Assembly: GCF_002009175.1 (NCBI RefSeq)
Contig: NZ_CP018047.1
Span: 3,782,001 to 3,846,000 of the forward strand
Length of the DNA stretch: 64,000 bases
Reading direction: 5' to 3'
Source: Streptomyces niveus
GTDB lineage: Bacteria; Actinomycetota; Actinomycetes; Streptomycetales; Streptomycetaceae
Shown here: positions 1 to 8,955 of the stretch, piece after piece
Numbering within the stretch: the stretch's first letter is position 1
Layout of the letters: each line of letters starts with the position of its first letter
Translations under genes and position numbers: made by a program
Notes under the pieces: generated by a model
The model's input: only the letters and a program-made list of their open reading frames with translations
Databases searched by the model: none
What the model was told of the DNA's origin: nothing

Positions 1-518
1 CGGCTGCGCGGGTCGAGGCCGGTCGTCGGCTCGTCCAGGAAGAGCAGGTCAGGGGTGTTCAGGATGGAGGCGGCGATGTCGATACGGCGCCGCATACCGC
101 CCGAGTAGTTCTTGACCTGCCGGCCCGCCGCCTCGGTGAGACCGAACGCGTCCAGCAGCTGTCCCGCGCGGTCGCGGGCGTCGGGCTTGGTGTGCCCGAG
201 GAGCCTGCCGAGCAGGATCAGGTTCTCCGATCCGGTCAGGTCCTCGTCCACCGACGCGTACTGCCCGGTGAGCGCGACCCGGCTGCGGACCGCCTCGGCG
301 TCCTTCACCACGTCCTTGCCGAAGATCCGGGCCGCGCCGCCGTCGGGGCGCAGCAGCGTCGCCAGCATCCGTACGACGGTGGTCTTTCCCGCGCCGTTCG
401 GGCCGAGCACTCCGTAGACCGTGCCCGTCGGCACGGCGAGATCGACTCCGTCCACGGCGCGGTTCGAGCCGAAGACTTTCACCAGCCCCGTGGTCTCGAT
501 CGCGAGGTCATTACTCAT
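1..518 (-). CDS. ABC transporter ATP-binding protein, DrrA-like (partial, C-terminus off the left edge)
   Basis: The reverse strand from an ATG at 518 reads [20 protein letters not shown] and then stays open to the left edge, about 172 residues. Walker A (GPNGAGKTT, about residues 39-47), a signature-like YSGGMRRR and Walker B ([16 protein letters not shown]) are all visible. The [13 protein letters not shown] segment and the YSGGMRRR form are typical of the daunorubicin-resistance (DrrA) class of drug-export ATPases, which energise a separate membrane permease. The permease would be expected beyond the left edge. The remaining C-terminal part is not in the window, so the substrate cannot be judged. 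Confidence 0.9.
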   Translation of the reverse strand, partial: MSNDLAIETTGLVKVFGSNRAVDGVDLAVPTGTVYGVLGPNGAGKTTVVRMLATLLRPDGGAARIFGKDVVKDAEAVRSRVALTGQYASVDEDLTGSENLILLGRLLGHTKPDARDRAGQLLDAFGLTEAAGRQVKNYSGGMRRRIDIAASILNTPDLLFLDEPTTGLDPRS

Positions 519-529
519 GGTCAGTCCTT

Positions 530-580
530 CGTCTGTCGTCGTTCTCGTTCGTCGTTCGTCGTTCGCGTGCGACGTTCATG
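530..580. repeat. Low-complexity GTCGTTC-like repeats upstream of the ABC ATPase
   Basis: The leader of the ABC ATPase gene contains several consecutive copies of a 6-7 bp unit reading GTCGTTC or CGTTC on the plus strand. It lies between the ATPase start at 518 and the stop of the upstream reductase at 657. It may be slippage-derived or part of an operator; nothing more specific can be read. Confidence 0.4.
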
Positions 581-656
581 CGCGTCGTACGAGCGGGTCG
601 TTCCGGATCGTCTTCGGCGGGTGCTGTCTTATGACTCCGCCGGTGGCGGAAACTCA

Positions 657-1253
657 TCAGCAGATGTACGGGCGGGCCGCCCGCGCCTCGCGCAGCGCCA
701 GGCCCCACCACCCGAGCTGGTCGAGCAGCACGCTCGCCGCGCGGTCCCTGTGCTCCTCCGCCGCCGCGCCGACGTCGAGGACGTCGTCGCCGCAGTCGAA
801 GAGGTTGATCGACACCCCGTTGCGCAGGGTGACCGTGTGCAGCTCCGTGAAGACCGTGCGCAGCCCCTCCACCGCGTACAGCCCGCCCGACCCGTGGCCG
901 TAGCTGACGAACGCGACCGGTTTCGTGTGCCACTCGTCGTACGCGAAGTCGACGGCCTGCTTGAGGGAGGCGGGGAACGAGCGGTTGTACTCCGGTGTCA
1001 CCACCACGAACGCCTCCGCGCGGTCGACCTCGGCCGTGAACTCCGCGATCGGGCCGGTGGGCAGGTCGGGGTAGCGCGCGGGGAAGTCGAACTCGGCGAG
1101 GTCGACGACCGACAGCTCCAGCTCGTCCCGCTTGGCCGCCCGCTCGACGAACCACCTCCCGACCGACTCGCCGAGGCGGCCCTCGCGGGTGCTGCCGATG
1201 ATGACCGCGACGCGCAGCGGCGCCGCCGTGCTGGTCGCGCAGTGCTCTCGCAT
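657..1253 (-). CDS. NAD(P)H-dependent FMN reductase family protein
   Basis: This 198-residue protein has the flavodoxin-like fold of NADPH-dependent FMN reductases (ArsH/SsuE/chromate reductase group). The phosphate-binding loop GSTREGRLGES lies at residues 20-30 and the flavin-contacting PEYNRSFPASLKQAVD at about 87-102. A YGHGSGG motif follows. Such enzymes are cytoplasmic and reduce flavins, quinones or xenobiotics. The ATG at 1253 fits family length. It is co-directional with the ABC ATPase downstream (139 bp gap) but separated from the upstream SDR by a strong palindrome, so it is probably its own transcription unit. Confidence 0.88.
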   Translation of the reverse strand: MREHCATSTAAPLRVAVIIGSTREGRLGESVGRWFVERAAKRDELELSVVDLAEFDFPARYPDLPTGPIAEFTAEVDRAEAFVVVTPEYNRSFPASLKQAVDFAYDEWHTKPVAFVSYGHGSGGLYAVEGLRTVFTELHTVTLRNGVSINLFDCGDDVLDVGAAAEEHRDRAASVLLDQLGWWGLALREARAARPYIC

Positions 1254-1332
1254 CCGGGCCGCCTCCCTCCCTCGTCCGCGCGGCCGCCTCGTCCGCCGTC
1301 GTTCCCCCTCACCCAGAAGGCGCCAGACATGA

Positions 1333-1369
1333 CCGCGCGCCCGCCAGATCAGATCTGGCGGGCGCGCGG
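1333..1369. terminator. 37-bp near-perfect palindrome, likely terminator of the SDR gene
   Basis: Two perfect 18-bp arms (1333-1350 and 1352-1369) flank a single base. The arms are very GC-rich outside and end in CCAGATC/GATCTGG at the centre. It lies directly downstream of the leftward SDR stop (1414) and upstream of the reductase start (1253), a good position for a factor-independent terminator. No clear T-tract follows, as is usual in Streptomyces. Confidence 0.65.
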
Positions 1370-1413
1370 GCTACGGAAAGCGCAGGTCGGGGGCGGTCGG
1401 CTCGGTCCTGGCG

Positions 1414-2178
1414 TCAGCTCTCCGGTGTGGCGATCCGCTTGCCGAGGCCGCCGTCGACCGACAGCTTCAGCCCGGTCGTGAAGGTCGCGTCCGTCGCGAG
1501 GAACAGCGCCGCCCTCGCGACCTCGTCCGAGGTGCCGTGCCGCTTCATCGGCGTCTGCTCGTCACCGCTCTTCCGGAACGCCGCCACGACCTCCTCCGAC
1601 AGCCCCTGGATGCCCGACCCCGGGGTGTCGATGAAGCCGGGTGCCACGGCGTTGACCCGGATCCCCCGCGACACCAGCTCGGCGGCCAGCGTCTGCGCGA
1701 ACGACCACAGGGCCGCCTTCGTACCGGCGTACACGCCCATGCCCGGCGTGCCCGAGTCGTCGGCGACGGAGGTGGTGAAGACGATCGAGCCGCCCTCGTC
1801 GAGCAGCGGGATCAGCCGCTGCACCGTGAAGAAGGCGCCCTTCGTGTTGACGGCGAACTGGGCGTCGTAGTCCTCCTCGGTGACCGTCTCGAACGTCCCC
1901 AGCCGCGCGATCCCCGCGTTGACGAAGAGGTGGTCGACCCGGCCCAGCCTCGAAGCGACCAGGTCGCCGAGCGCGGCGACGGCGGCCGGATCGGCGATGT
2001 CGGAGCTGACGACGTGCGCGGAGGGGCCCAGCTCGTTCCGCGCGTCCTTCAAATTGGCCGGGTTGCGGCCGGTGAGAAGCACCTCCGCGCCGCCCTCCAC
2101 CAGGCGCTTGGCCATGGCGAGGCCCATGCCCATCGAACCGCCGATGACGACTGCCTTCAGACCCGCGTACGTACTCAT
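1414..2178 (-). CDS. Short-chain dehydrogenase/reductase (SDR), classical type
   Basis: A 254-residue classical SDR. The nucleotide-binding glycine motif is GGSMGMG (13-19), the NAG motif is at 87-89, and the catalytic set Ser137, Tyr150, Lys154 (YAGTK) is intact. The tail [10 protein letters not shown] and the C-terminal SVDGG signature are present. It should catalyse an NAD(P)-dependent oxidoreduction; the substrate is unknown. The reading frame extends upstream to 2310, but the ATG at 2178, preceded by CAGGGAGCG, gives the family-standard N-terminus. It is divergent from the AfsR-like regulator, with an 11-bp-period repeat between them, so it is a likely target of that regulator. Confidence 0.9.
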   Translation of the reverse strand: MSTYAGLKAVVIGGSMGMGLAMAKRLVEGGAEVLLTGRNPANLKDARNELGPSAHVVSSDIADPAAVAALGDLVASRLGRVDHLFVNAGIARLGTFETVTEEDYDAQFAVNTKGAFFTVQRLIPLLDEGGSIVFTTSVADDSGTPGMGVYAGTKAALWSFAQTLAAELVSRGIRVNAVAPGFIDTPGSGIQGLSEEVVAAFRKSGDEQTPMKRHGTSDEVARAALFLATDATFTTGLKLSVDGGLGKRIATPES

Positions 2179-2249
2179 GGCGCGCTCCCTGTACTCGCTG
2201 AGGATGTGCTGCGGTGTGTGCGGGAGCCAGGCTGCGCCGGGGCGCTGAC

Positions 2250-2304
2250 GATCCGCTGAGGGTCGACTGCGGGTCGACTGCGGGTCGACTGCGGGTCGGC
2301 CGCC
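2250..2304. promoter_or_regulatory. SARP/AfsR-type operator: 11-bp-period direct repeats
   Basis: Three identical 11-bp units reading GGGTCGACTGC occupy 2260-2270, 2271-2281 and 2282-2292. A degenerate copy in phase lies on each side (2250-2260, 7/11 matches; 2294-2304, 8/11). SARP-family activators are known to bind tandem heptamers separated by 4 bp, that is one repeat per helical turn. The array lies between the SDR (start 2178) and a regulator whose N-terminus is itself of this DNA-binding class (start 2356). Confidence 0.7.
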
Positions 2305-2344
2305 CCGCACCCCGTGGCACGCCGCACGGACACGCCCCGTGGAT

Positions 2345-2350
2345 ACGCTT
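2345..2350 (+). promoter_or_regulatory. Possible -10 element (TACGCT) for a leaderless regulator transcript
   Basis: TACGCT fits a TAnnnT -10 box and ends 5 nt before the ATG at 2356, so transcription would begin at or very near the start codon. No good -35 is visible, which fits activator-dependent transcription. This is inference from spacing only. Confidence 0.35.
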
Positions 2351-2355
2351 CACGC

Positions 2356-5300
2356 ATGCGGTTCGGAGTGCTCGGTCCCCTGACCGTGCGGAGCGGGGAC
2401 GGTGTCGGTACGGCGGGGGCCGGTGTCTCCGTACGGGTGCCCGAGGCCAAGGTCCGTGCCCTGCTCGCCGTCCTCCTCACCCATGAGGGCCGGCCCGTCT
2501 CCGCCGACCGGCTCGTGGACGACCTGTGGGGCCCCGAACCACCCGGCAAACCCGCCAACGCCCTCCAGGGCAAGGTCTCCCTGCTGCGCCGCGCGATCGG
2601 CCGCGACCGGGTCGTGCACGGCCCCGCCGGTTACGCCCTGGACATGACGGACGCGGAGATCGACGCGGACCGTTTCCGGGAGCTGCTGGCGCGGGCCCGG
2701 TCCGCCGCCACCGCCCGCACGCGCGCCGATCTGCTGGGGGAGGCGCTGGGGCTGTGGCGCGGGCCGGCGTACGCGGACTTCCGGGACGAGCCCTTCGTAC
2801 GTACGGCGGTACGGGAGCTGGAGGAGCAGCGGCTCACGGCCCTTGAGGAACAGGCGCGGGCCCGGCTCGACCTGGGTGAACACCTGTCGCTGGCGGGGGA
2901 GCTGGCCGCGCCGGTCGCCCGGCACCCACTGCGCGAACGGCTGCGCCTCCTACAGATGCGGGCGCTCTACCGGGCGGGCCGGCAGGGCGAGGCGCTGGCG
3001 TCGTACGCGGAGCTGCGGGAGTTGCTGGCGACGGAGCTGGGCGCCGACCCCGGGCCGGAGCTGGGCGCGCTGCACGCCGCGATCCTGCGCCAGGACCCGT
3101 CGCTGGACGCGAGCCCGGCCCCCGCCCCCACCGGCCCCGCGCTTCCCACGCCGCTCACCACGCTCGTCGGCCGGGACGACGCCGTGCACGAGGTCGGCCG
3201 GCTGCTCTCCGCCGCCCGTCTCGTGACCCTCACGGGCGCGGGCGGAGTCGGCAAGACGCGCCTCGCACTGGCGGCGGCCGGCCGCCTCGCCGACACGTGC
3301 GCGAGCGACTTCCGGGACGGCGTACGCCTGGTGGAGCTGGCGTGCCTTCGCACGGGCGGCGCCGACGACGTCGCGGAGGCGATCGCGTCGGCGCTCGGCC
3401 TGCGCGACGACGCGGCGACACCCGCACCGAAAGCACCGACAGCACTGGCCGCACCGCCACCGTCCCAAGGGCGGCCCGCCCGAGGCCCGTACGCCACCGC
3501 AGACCGACCCGCCGCCGAAGACCGACTGGCCGCCGCACTGCGCGACCGCCGAACGCTCCTGATACTCGACAACTGCGAGCATGTCGTCGAACCGGTCGCC
3601 CGTCTCGCCGAACACCTCCTGCGCGCCGCCCCCGGTCTGCGCGTGCTCGCCACCAGCCAGGAGCCGCTCGGTGTGTCCGGCGAGTCGCTGCACCCCGTCG
3701 AACCGCTCCGACAGGCCGACGCCATACGGCTGTTCACCGACCGCGCGACCGCCGCCGACCCCGGCTTCGCGGCGGCCGGCTCCGGCGGCGAGGACGCGGT
3801 CGCCGCCGTCTGCCGCCGCCTCGACGGCATCCCGCTCGCGCTGGAGCTGGCCGCCACGCGCGTGCGCGCACTCGGCGTCCGCACACTGGCGGCCCGGCTC
3901 GACGACCGCTTCCGTGTGCTCACGGCCGGCCGCCGCGGCGCGCCCGCGCGCCAGCAGACCCTGCGGGCCGTACTCGACTGGAGCTGGGAGCTGCTGACCG
4001 CCCCCGAACGCGTCGTCCTGCGCCGTCTCGCCGCGCACAGCGACGGCTGCGCGCTCGAAGCCGCCGAGGCGGTGTGCGCGGGCGACGGCGTGGCGCGCGA
4101 GGAGGTGCTGGACCTGCTGGCCCGCCTGGTGGATCGTTCCCTCGTGGTACGGGTGGACGGCCCGGCCGGACCGCGCTACCGCCTGCTGGAGTCCGTCGCC
4201 GCGTACGCCACCGAACGGCTCCACGAGATGGCCGACTTCACCGCCGTACGCGACCGCCACCTCCACTACTACCTGCGTCTGGCCGAGGAGACCGAACCCC
4301 GGCTGCGCGGTCCCGCCCAGCGCGCCCGGATGGCGCTTCTGACGGCGGAAACGGCCAACCTCCGTACGGCACTGACGACAGCGACCCAGGACGACCGCCA
4401 CCCGGTGGAAGCGCTGCGCCTCGTCACCGCCCTCGCCTGGTACTGGCTCCTCTCCGGCCGGCTCCAGGAGGCGCGCCGCGCCCTGTCGTCGGCGCTCGAC
4501 GCCGCCGAACGCACCTCCGCCGGGCGCCCGTCCACCGGTCCCGCGCCGCACCCCACCGCGGCGCACCCCACCGCGGCGCAGCCCACCCCACCGCACCCCA
4601 CCGCGCTCCGCGCCGAGGTCCGGTCCCTGCACGCCGCATTCGCCCTGCTCGGCGGCGAGCCCATGACCCCCGGAACCCCCGGCGCGATGGAGCGCGACCA
4701 CGCGGCCGTCGAATCACCGCAACGGCGTGCGCGGGCTCGGTGGCTCGGGGCGTACGGCCTGTTCAACGCCGGGGCCCTCGCCGCCGCCGAAACGCTCAAC
4801 GCCCTTGCCCTGCACGACTTCGAGGCGCTGGACGACCGATGGGGCATCGCCGCGTGCCTCGGCCGGCGGGCGGTGCACGCCACCGTACGGGGTGAGTTGG
4901 CCGCCGTACGGGCCGACGGCGAGCGCAGCGCGCGACTCTTCCGTGAACTCGGCGACCGCTGGGGCGAGTCGCAGTCCGTCATGCCGCTCGCCACCCTCGC
5001 CTCGATCAACGGCGACTACGCGGAGGCGGCCCGCGTCCACCACGAAGGGCTGCGGATCGCCGAGGAGCTGGGGCTCGACACCGAGGTCTCCACCCGACTC
5101 TCCGGCCTCGGCCGGCTGGCTCTCCTCACACGCGAGCCGGACCGGGCCCGCGAACTGCACGAGCGGGCCCGCCGGATCGCCGCCGAACAGGGCTACCGCT
5201 TCGGCGAGATCCACGCGGAGATCGGCCTCGCTCTCGGCGCGCGCCGCACCGGCGACCTCGACGGGGCCCGGACGCGTCTCGTGCGTATCCGCGACTGGTA

Positions 5301-5730
5301 CGCGGAAGTCTCCGTCGAGGCCGGCAACGCACTGGTCCTCGCCGAACTCGGCTTCGTCGCCGAACAGCGCGGCGACGCCGTGACCGCCCTGGCCACCCAC
5401 CTCGGCGGCCTCACCGCCGCCCGCGCGGTCGGCGACCCGCGCGCCGTCGCGCTCGCGCTCGAAGGTCTCTCCGGCGCCGATGCCCTGGCGGGCCGCGCCG
5501 GTCCGGCGGCCCTGCTGCTGGGGGCGGCGACGGCGGCCCGACGCACCGCGGGCGCCCCGCTGCCACCGGCGGAGCGCACGGACGTCGACCGCATCACGCA
5601 CGCGGCCCGCGCCGCCCTGGGCCCGGCCGCGTTCGAGGAGGTCTTCGCCCACGGCACGGCCCTCACCCCGGACGAGGCGCTGACCGCCCGTGCCCACGGC
5701 GTGGCACCCGCTCCGGAGTCCCCTCGGTGA
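2356..5730 (+). CDS. AfsR-like BTAD / NB-ARC / TPR transcriptional regulator
   Basis: A 1124-residue multidomain regulator. Order: OmpR-type winged helix (about 1-95, MRFGVLGPL...), bacterial transcriptional activation domain (about 97-245), NB-ARC-like ATPase with Walker A LTGAGGVGKTRLAL near 290-303 and Walker B LLILDNCEHV near 397, then a long helical TPR region to the end. This is the AfsR/large-SARP architecture; such proteins activate secondary-metabolite or neighbouring genes in response to ligand or phosphorylation. The ATG at 2356 is preferred over one at 2314 because MRFGVLGPL is the conserved family start. A low-complexity HPTAAHPTAAQPTPPHPTA linker at about 4550-4607 separates the ATPase and TPR halves. 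There is no biosynthetic cluster beside it; the divergent SDR is the obvious candidate target. Confidence 0.92.
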   Translation: MRFGVLGPLTVRSGDGVGTAGAGVSVRVPEAKVRALLAVLLTHEGRPVSADRLVDDLWGPEPPGKPANALQGKVSLLRRAIGRDRVVHGPAGYALDMTDAEIDADRFRELLARARSAATARTRADLLGEALGLWRGPAYADFRDEPFVRTAVRELEEQRLTALEEQARARLDLGEHLSLAGELAAPVARHPLRERLRLLQMRALYRAGRQGEALASYAELRELLATELGADPGPELGALHAAILRQDPSLDASPAPAPTGPALPTPLTTLVGRDDAVHEVGRLLSAARLVTLTGAGGVGKTRLALAAAGRLADTCASDFRDGVRLVELACLRTGGADDVAEAIASALGLRDDAATPAPKAPTALAAPPPSQGRPARGPYATADRPAAEDRLAAALRDRRTLLILDNCEHVVEPVARLAEHLLRAAPGLRVLATSQEPLGVSGESLHPVEPLRQADAIRLFTDRATAADPGFAAAGSGGEDAVAAVCRRLDGIPLALELAATRVRALGVRTLAARLDDRFRVLTAGRRGAPARQQTLRAVLDWSWELLTAPERVVLRRLAAHSDGCALEAAEAVCAGDGVAREEVLDLLARLVDRSLVVRVDGPAGPRYRLLESVAAYATERLHEMADFTAVRDRHLHYYLRLAEETEPRLRGPAQRARMALLTAETANLRTALTTATQDDRHPVEALRLVTALAWYWLLSGRLQEARRALSSALDAAERTSAGRPSTGPAPHPTAAHPTAAQPTPPHPTALRAEVRSLHAAFALLGGEPMTPGTPGAMERDHAAVESPQRRARARWLGAYGLFNAGALAAAETLNALALHDFEALDDRWGIAACLGRRAVHATVRGELAAVRADGERSARLFRELGDRWGESQSVMPLATLASINGDYAEAARVHHEGLRIAEELGLDTEVSTRLSGLGRLALLTREPDRARELHERARRIAAEQGYRFGEIHAEIGLALGARRTGDLDGARTRLVRIRDWYAEVSVEAGNALVLAELGFVAEQRGDAVTALATHLGGLTAARAVGDPRAVALALEGLSGADALAGRAGPAALLLGAATAARRTAGAPLPPAERTDVDRITHAARAALGPAAFEEVFAHGTALTPDEALTARAHGVAPAPESPR

Positions 5731-5740
5731 CGCGCCAGGG

Positions 5741-6226
5741 TCACGGCTCGCGCGTGTGGAAGTAGTAGAACGTCGCGATCGCGCTCGCCGCCCCCACCGT
5801 CAGCCCGATGCCCGACGACCGCAGCACGCTCGCGTAGGTGAGGCTGTGCAGGAACCCCACGGACACGCCCGCCACCACGCCGAAGGCGAGAGCCCGCAGT
5901 TCGGGGGTCATCGTCTTGGGAAGCCGCATCAGTACGAAGACGAGCACGGCGACCGCGAGGCCGGAGACCACGCCGAGGGTGATCTGGAGGGCGTTGAGCG
6001 GGCTGCCGTGGCGCTGGATGAACGGGGCCCAGATGCCGTAGAGGATGCCGAGCGTGACCGGCACCGCCACGGTGTGCAGGGGGATACGGGGCCTCCCGCC
6101 CCCGGAGGACCGTCCCGATGACCGCCCCGACGGCCGTCCCGGGAAGTGCCCCGAGAAGCGCGACGGACGCGCGTGCCGGGGCCCTGACGTGGTCCCGTGC
6201 GTGGACGTCGGTGCCTGTGTCGCCAT
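5741..6226 (-). CDS. Small membrane protein of unknown function
   Basis: A 161-residue protein with a basic, Ser/Gly/Arg-rich N-terminal 45 residues and then four hydrophobic segments (for example VAVPVTLGILYGIWAPFI, LQITLGVVSGLAVAVLVFVL, LAFGVVAGVSVGFLHSL and IGLTVGAASAIATFYYF). The frame is open far upstream on this strand, but the ATG at 6226 has a strong GGGAGGAG ribosome site and starts a plausible protein, whereas the upstream part is only the shadow of the FUSC gene. It is convergent with the AfsR-like regulator (10 bp apart) and divergent from the FUSC gene. No function can be assigned. Confidence 0.75.
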   Translation of the reverse strand: MATQAPTSTHGTTSGPRHARPSRFSGHFPGRPSGRSSGRSSGGGRPRIPLHTVAVPVTLGILYGIWAPFIQRHGSPLNALQITLGVVSGLAVAVLVFVLMRLPKTMTPELRALAFGVVAGVSVGFLHSLTYASVLRSSGIGLTVGAASAIATFYYFHTREP

Positions 6227-6355
6227 GGCGGAGAACTCCTCCCGCTCGTCCTCCTTCCAGAGCACACCCGGCGGCGGCACCCGGCAACTCGGACCGCCGC
6301 GCCAACCCCCTTCCACCCCGCCCAGGGCTGACAGCCCGGCCCCCCATACGTCACT

Positions 6356-8380
6356 GTGGCCACCGTGATCTCTCCCCGCCCCGACCGGCCCACCACCAGG
6401 CCGACCACCCGGCCGACCGTCCGGCTCACGCCTCCGGAGTGGCTGCTCAGCGGTCTGCGGCCGAAGCCCGCCCCCATCCCCTGGGCGGCCGTCGTCCGCG
6501 CGTCCGTCGCGCTGGCCACGCCGCTCGCCGTGGGGCTGGCCGTCGGCCGGCCCACGTACGGCGCCCTCGCCGCCATGGGCGCGCTGTCCGGCGTGATCAG
6601 CGACACCGCCGGCGCCTACCGGCTGCGGATACTGACCATCGCGATCCCGCAGCTCTTCGGCGCGATCGGCGTCACCCTCGGCACGCTCGTCTTCGGCCAG
6701 GGCTGGCTCGCCGTCGGCGCGCTGACACTCGTCGCGCTCGTCTCCGGGATGATCTCCTCGATCGGCGCGGTGGCCTCGATCTCCGGGCTGCTGCTGCTCC
6801 TCAACGCTGTCGTCGGCGCCGGTCTCCAGATGCCCGAGCCCTGGTGGCTGGCCCCGCTGCTGCTCTCCTGCGGCGGTCTCTTCGTGCTCGCGCTGTCCCT
6901 GCTCGGCTGGCCCTTCCGGGGCCGTGTCGCGGAGCGCACCGCGGTCGCCGACGCGTACCGCGCCTCGGCCGACCTGCTGGAGTCGGCGGGCCGGCAGGAC
7001 ACCGACGGGGACTACGACGCGAAGCGGCAGGCCGTCACCGCGGCGCTGAACGAGGCGTACGACCTCGTCCTCGCCCGCCGCGCCCGCGACAACGGCCGGC
7101 GCGGCCCGCTCGTACGGCTGCTCTCGCAGCTCAACGTGCTCATCCCGCTCGTCGAGGCCGCGCCCGCCGCCCATCTGCGGCGCCGCCCGCTGCCCGACGA
7201 GATCCCGGCCGCCGTGCGGCGGTTGGCGCGGTCGGTCGAGGAGGGCCGTCTCGGCGGCGCGGACCTCGATCTGCCGGCGCCCGGCACCCCCTCGGAGCGG
7301 GCCGTCGACGCCGCGCTGCGGCACGCCGCGTCCGTCGTGCACAAGCCCGACCCCGACCCGTACAACGTGGACGACCGACTCGGCCGCCCCGCCGCCCTCG
7401 GCGTCCGGATCCGCCGCGCCGGGCGGGACATGCTGTTCAGCGAGTCGTCCTGGCGCTACGGGCTGCGCCTCGCGCTCTGCATCGGTCTCGCCCAGTCCCT
7501 GGTGTCGGTGATCGACGTACCGCGCTCGTACTGGGTCGCGCTCACCGTCACCTTCGTCCTCAAGCCGGACTTCGGCTCGGTCTTCTCGCGCGGCGTCCTG
7601 CGCGCCCTCGGTACGGCGGCCGGTCTCGTCGTGGCCGCCGCCGTGCTGGGGCATGTGCCGCGCGGCTGGTGGGACGTGCCGGTGATGGTGGTGCTCGCCG
7701 CGTTCATCCCGGCGGTCTCGGCGAAGAGTTACGGCTTCCAGACGGCGGCCATCACACCGGTGATCCTGCTGGTCTCCGACGTGCTCAACCACGAGGGGTT
7801 CGCGCTGGTCGTGCCGCGTCTCGTGGACAGTCTCATCGGCTGCGCGATCGCGCTGGTCGCGGGCTATCTGCTCTGGCCGGAGAGCTGGCACACCCGGATC
7901 GGCGACCGGCTCGCGGACGCGGTGGAGGACACGGCGGACTACCTGGCGTACGCCTTCGGCCCGACCACCGGCCGTACGGAGGCGGAGACGGCGGCGAACC
8001 AGGCCGAGCGGGTACGGCGCAGGCGCGTCATCTACCGCGATCTGTCCGTCGTACGCACGGAGTTCCAGCGCGCGCTCACCGAGCCGCCGCCGACCGGCAG
8101 ACGCGCCGCCGCCTGGTGGCCGCTGGTCGTGGCGCTGGAGCGGATCATCGACGCGACGACGGCGGCGCGGGTACGCGTCAACCACGGGGCGGCGCCGCCC
8201 GCGGCGGCCGAGATCGCGGACGCGGAGAAGCAGTTGAGGGAGCTGGCGGCGCGGGTGCGCTCCAGTGTGGTCCTGGTGGACGTACGCGAGGAGTGGTCGG
8301 CGGCCGACGAGGAGGGCGTGCTGGCGCCGCTGCGGCAGGAGCTGCGGGCGGCACAGGCGATCACCTCACAGCGCCGGTGA
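6356..8380 (+). CDS. FUSC-family (fusaric-acid-resistance-like / aromatic acid) membrane transporter
   Basis: A 674-residue membrane protein with two clusters of transmembrane helices (about residues 45-185 and 355-505), each followed by a long soluble helical region. This is the duplicated layout of the FUSC/YccS/AaeB group, predicted to export aromatic acids or other weak acids. The GTG at 6356 follows CACT with no strong ribosome site; a CATACGTCAC stretch just upstream could be a -10, so the mRNA may be leaderless. Divergent from the small membrane gene and convergent with the anti-sigma-type ATPase. Confidence 0.85.
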   Translation: MATVISPRPDRPTTRPTTRPTVRLTPPEWLLSGLRPKPAPIPWAAVVRASVALATPLAVGLAVGRPTYGALAAMGALSGVISDTAGAYRLRILTIAIPQLFGAIGVTLGTLVFGQGWLAVGALTLVALVSGMISSIGAVASISGLLLLLNAVVGAGLQMPEPWWLAPLLLSCGGLFVLALSLLGWPFRGRVAERTAVADAYRASADLLESAGRQDTDGDYDAKRQAVTAALNEAYDLVLARRARDNGRRGPLVRLLSQLNVLIPLVEAAPAAHLRRRPLPDEIPAAVRRLARSVEEGRLGGADLDLPAPGTPSERAVDAALRHAASVVHKPDPDPYNVDDRLGRPAALGVRIRRAGRDMLFSESSWRYGLRLALCIGLAQSLVSVIDVPRSYWVALTVTFVLKPDFGSVFSRGVLRALGTAAGLVVAAAVLGHVPRGWWDVPVMVVLAAFIPAVSAKSYGFQTAAITPVILLVSDVLNHEGFALVVPRLVDSLIGCAIALVAGYLLWPESWHTRIGDRLADAVEDTADYLAYAFGPTTGRTEAETAANQAERVRRRRVIYRDLSVVRTEFQRALTEPPPTGRRAAAWWPLVVALERIIDATTAARVRVNHGAAPPAAAEIADAEKQLRELAARVRSSVVLVDVREEWSAADEEGVLAPLRQELRAAQAITSQRR

Positions 8381-8446
8381 GAGCACCACGTCCGCACCCG
8401 CGCCGTCAGCTCGGCAAATGCGGCCCGTCGCGGCGGTGCGGCCCGT

Positions 8447-8845
8447 TCAGTAGTCCGGCGCCTTCAGCGTCACCCAGACCCGCTTCCCCGGCCCCTGCCT
8501 CGGCGCCACCCCCCAGTCGTCGGCGAGCGCGGTGACCAGCGCCAGCCCGCGCCCGCACTCGTCGACGGGATCGGGCTTACGCGGCCGGGGCAGCGTGTCC
8601 CCCGCGTCCTCGACCTCCATCCGCAGCAGCCCGTCGGCCCTGCGGACGGTCACCACGATCTCCCGCCCCGGCGGCGACCCGTGCCGCAGCGCGTTGGTGA
8701 CCAGCTCCGACAGCAGCAGCGCCGCGGTCTCACGGAGCTCGCCCGACAGCCCCATGAGCCCGGTCAGGGCCTCCCGCGCACGGCCGACGCTGCGCGGATG
8801 GCGGGGGAGGCGGAGCCTCATGTGCTGGTCACAGTCGTGGTTCAT
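8447..8845 (-). CDS. ATP-binding protein, anti-sigma-factor kinase-like (HATPase_c_2)
   Basis: A 132-residue GHKL-type ATP-binding domain of the RsbW/SpoIIAB-like group very abundant in Streptomyces. The N box (ELVTNALRHG), a degenerate G1 box (EVEDAG) and G2-like GRGLALVTALADDWG are present. Such proteins may bind anti-sigma antagonists or act as small serine kinases; orphan copies are mostly uncharacterised. The ATG at 8845 gives the compact family length, although the frame extends to 9085. An upstream palindrome at 8880-8893 may regulate it. Confidence 0.85.
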   Translation of the reverse strand: MNHDCDQHMRLRLPRHPRSVGRAREALTGLMGLSGELRETAALLLSELVTNALRHGSPPGREIVVTVRRADGLLRMEVEDAGDTLPRPRKPDPVDECGRGLALVTALADDWGVAPRQGPGKRVWVTLKAPDY

Positions 8846-8879
8846 GGAGAGGACCTTCCCCACGACAGGGGCTTTTACT

Positions 8880-8893
8880 TTCCGTACACGGAA
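8880..8893. promoter_or_regulatory. 14-bp palindrome upstream of the anti-sigma-type ATPase
   Basis: TTCCGT and ACGGAA form perfect 6-bp arms around AC, in an AT-richer patch 35 bp upstream of the ATG at 8845. Its position suits an operator overlapping the promoter. No known consensus is claimed. Confidence 0.4.
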
Positions 8894-8955
8894 CGTGACC
8901 GAGCGAGGTCGGGGCGACGCCGACCTGCGCCGCGCCCATACATCCCGAACAGGCT

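Noticed and set aside
2950..4701. 583-codon leftward open frame opposite the AfsR-like gene
   Set aside because: It is the high-GC shadow of the regulator; the translation is low-complexity and without domains, while the rightward frame has a full AfsR architecture.
6227..8185. Leftward frame extending the small membrane gene to 814 residues
   Set aside because: The extension lies entirely opposite the FUSC gene, reads as Arg/Asp/Glu-rich nonsense, and a strong ribosome site precedes the ATG at 6226.
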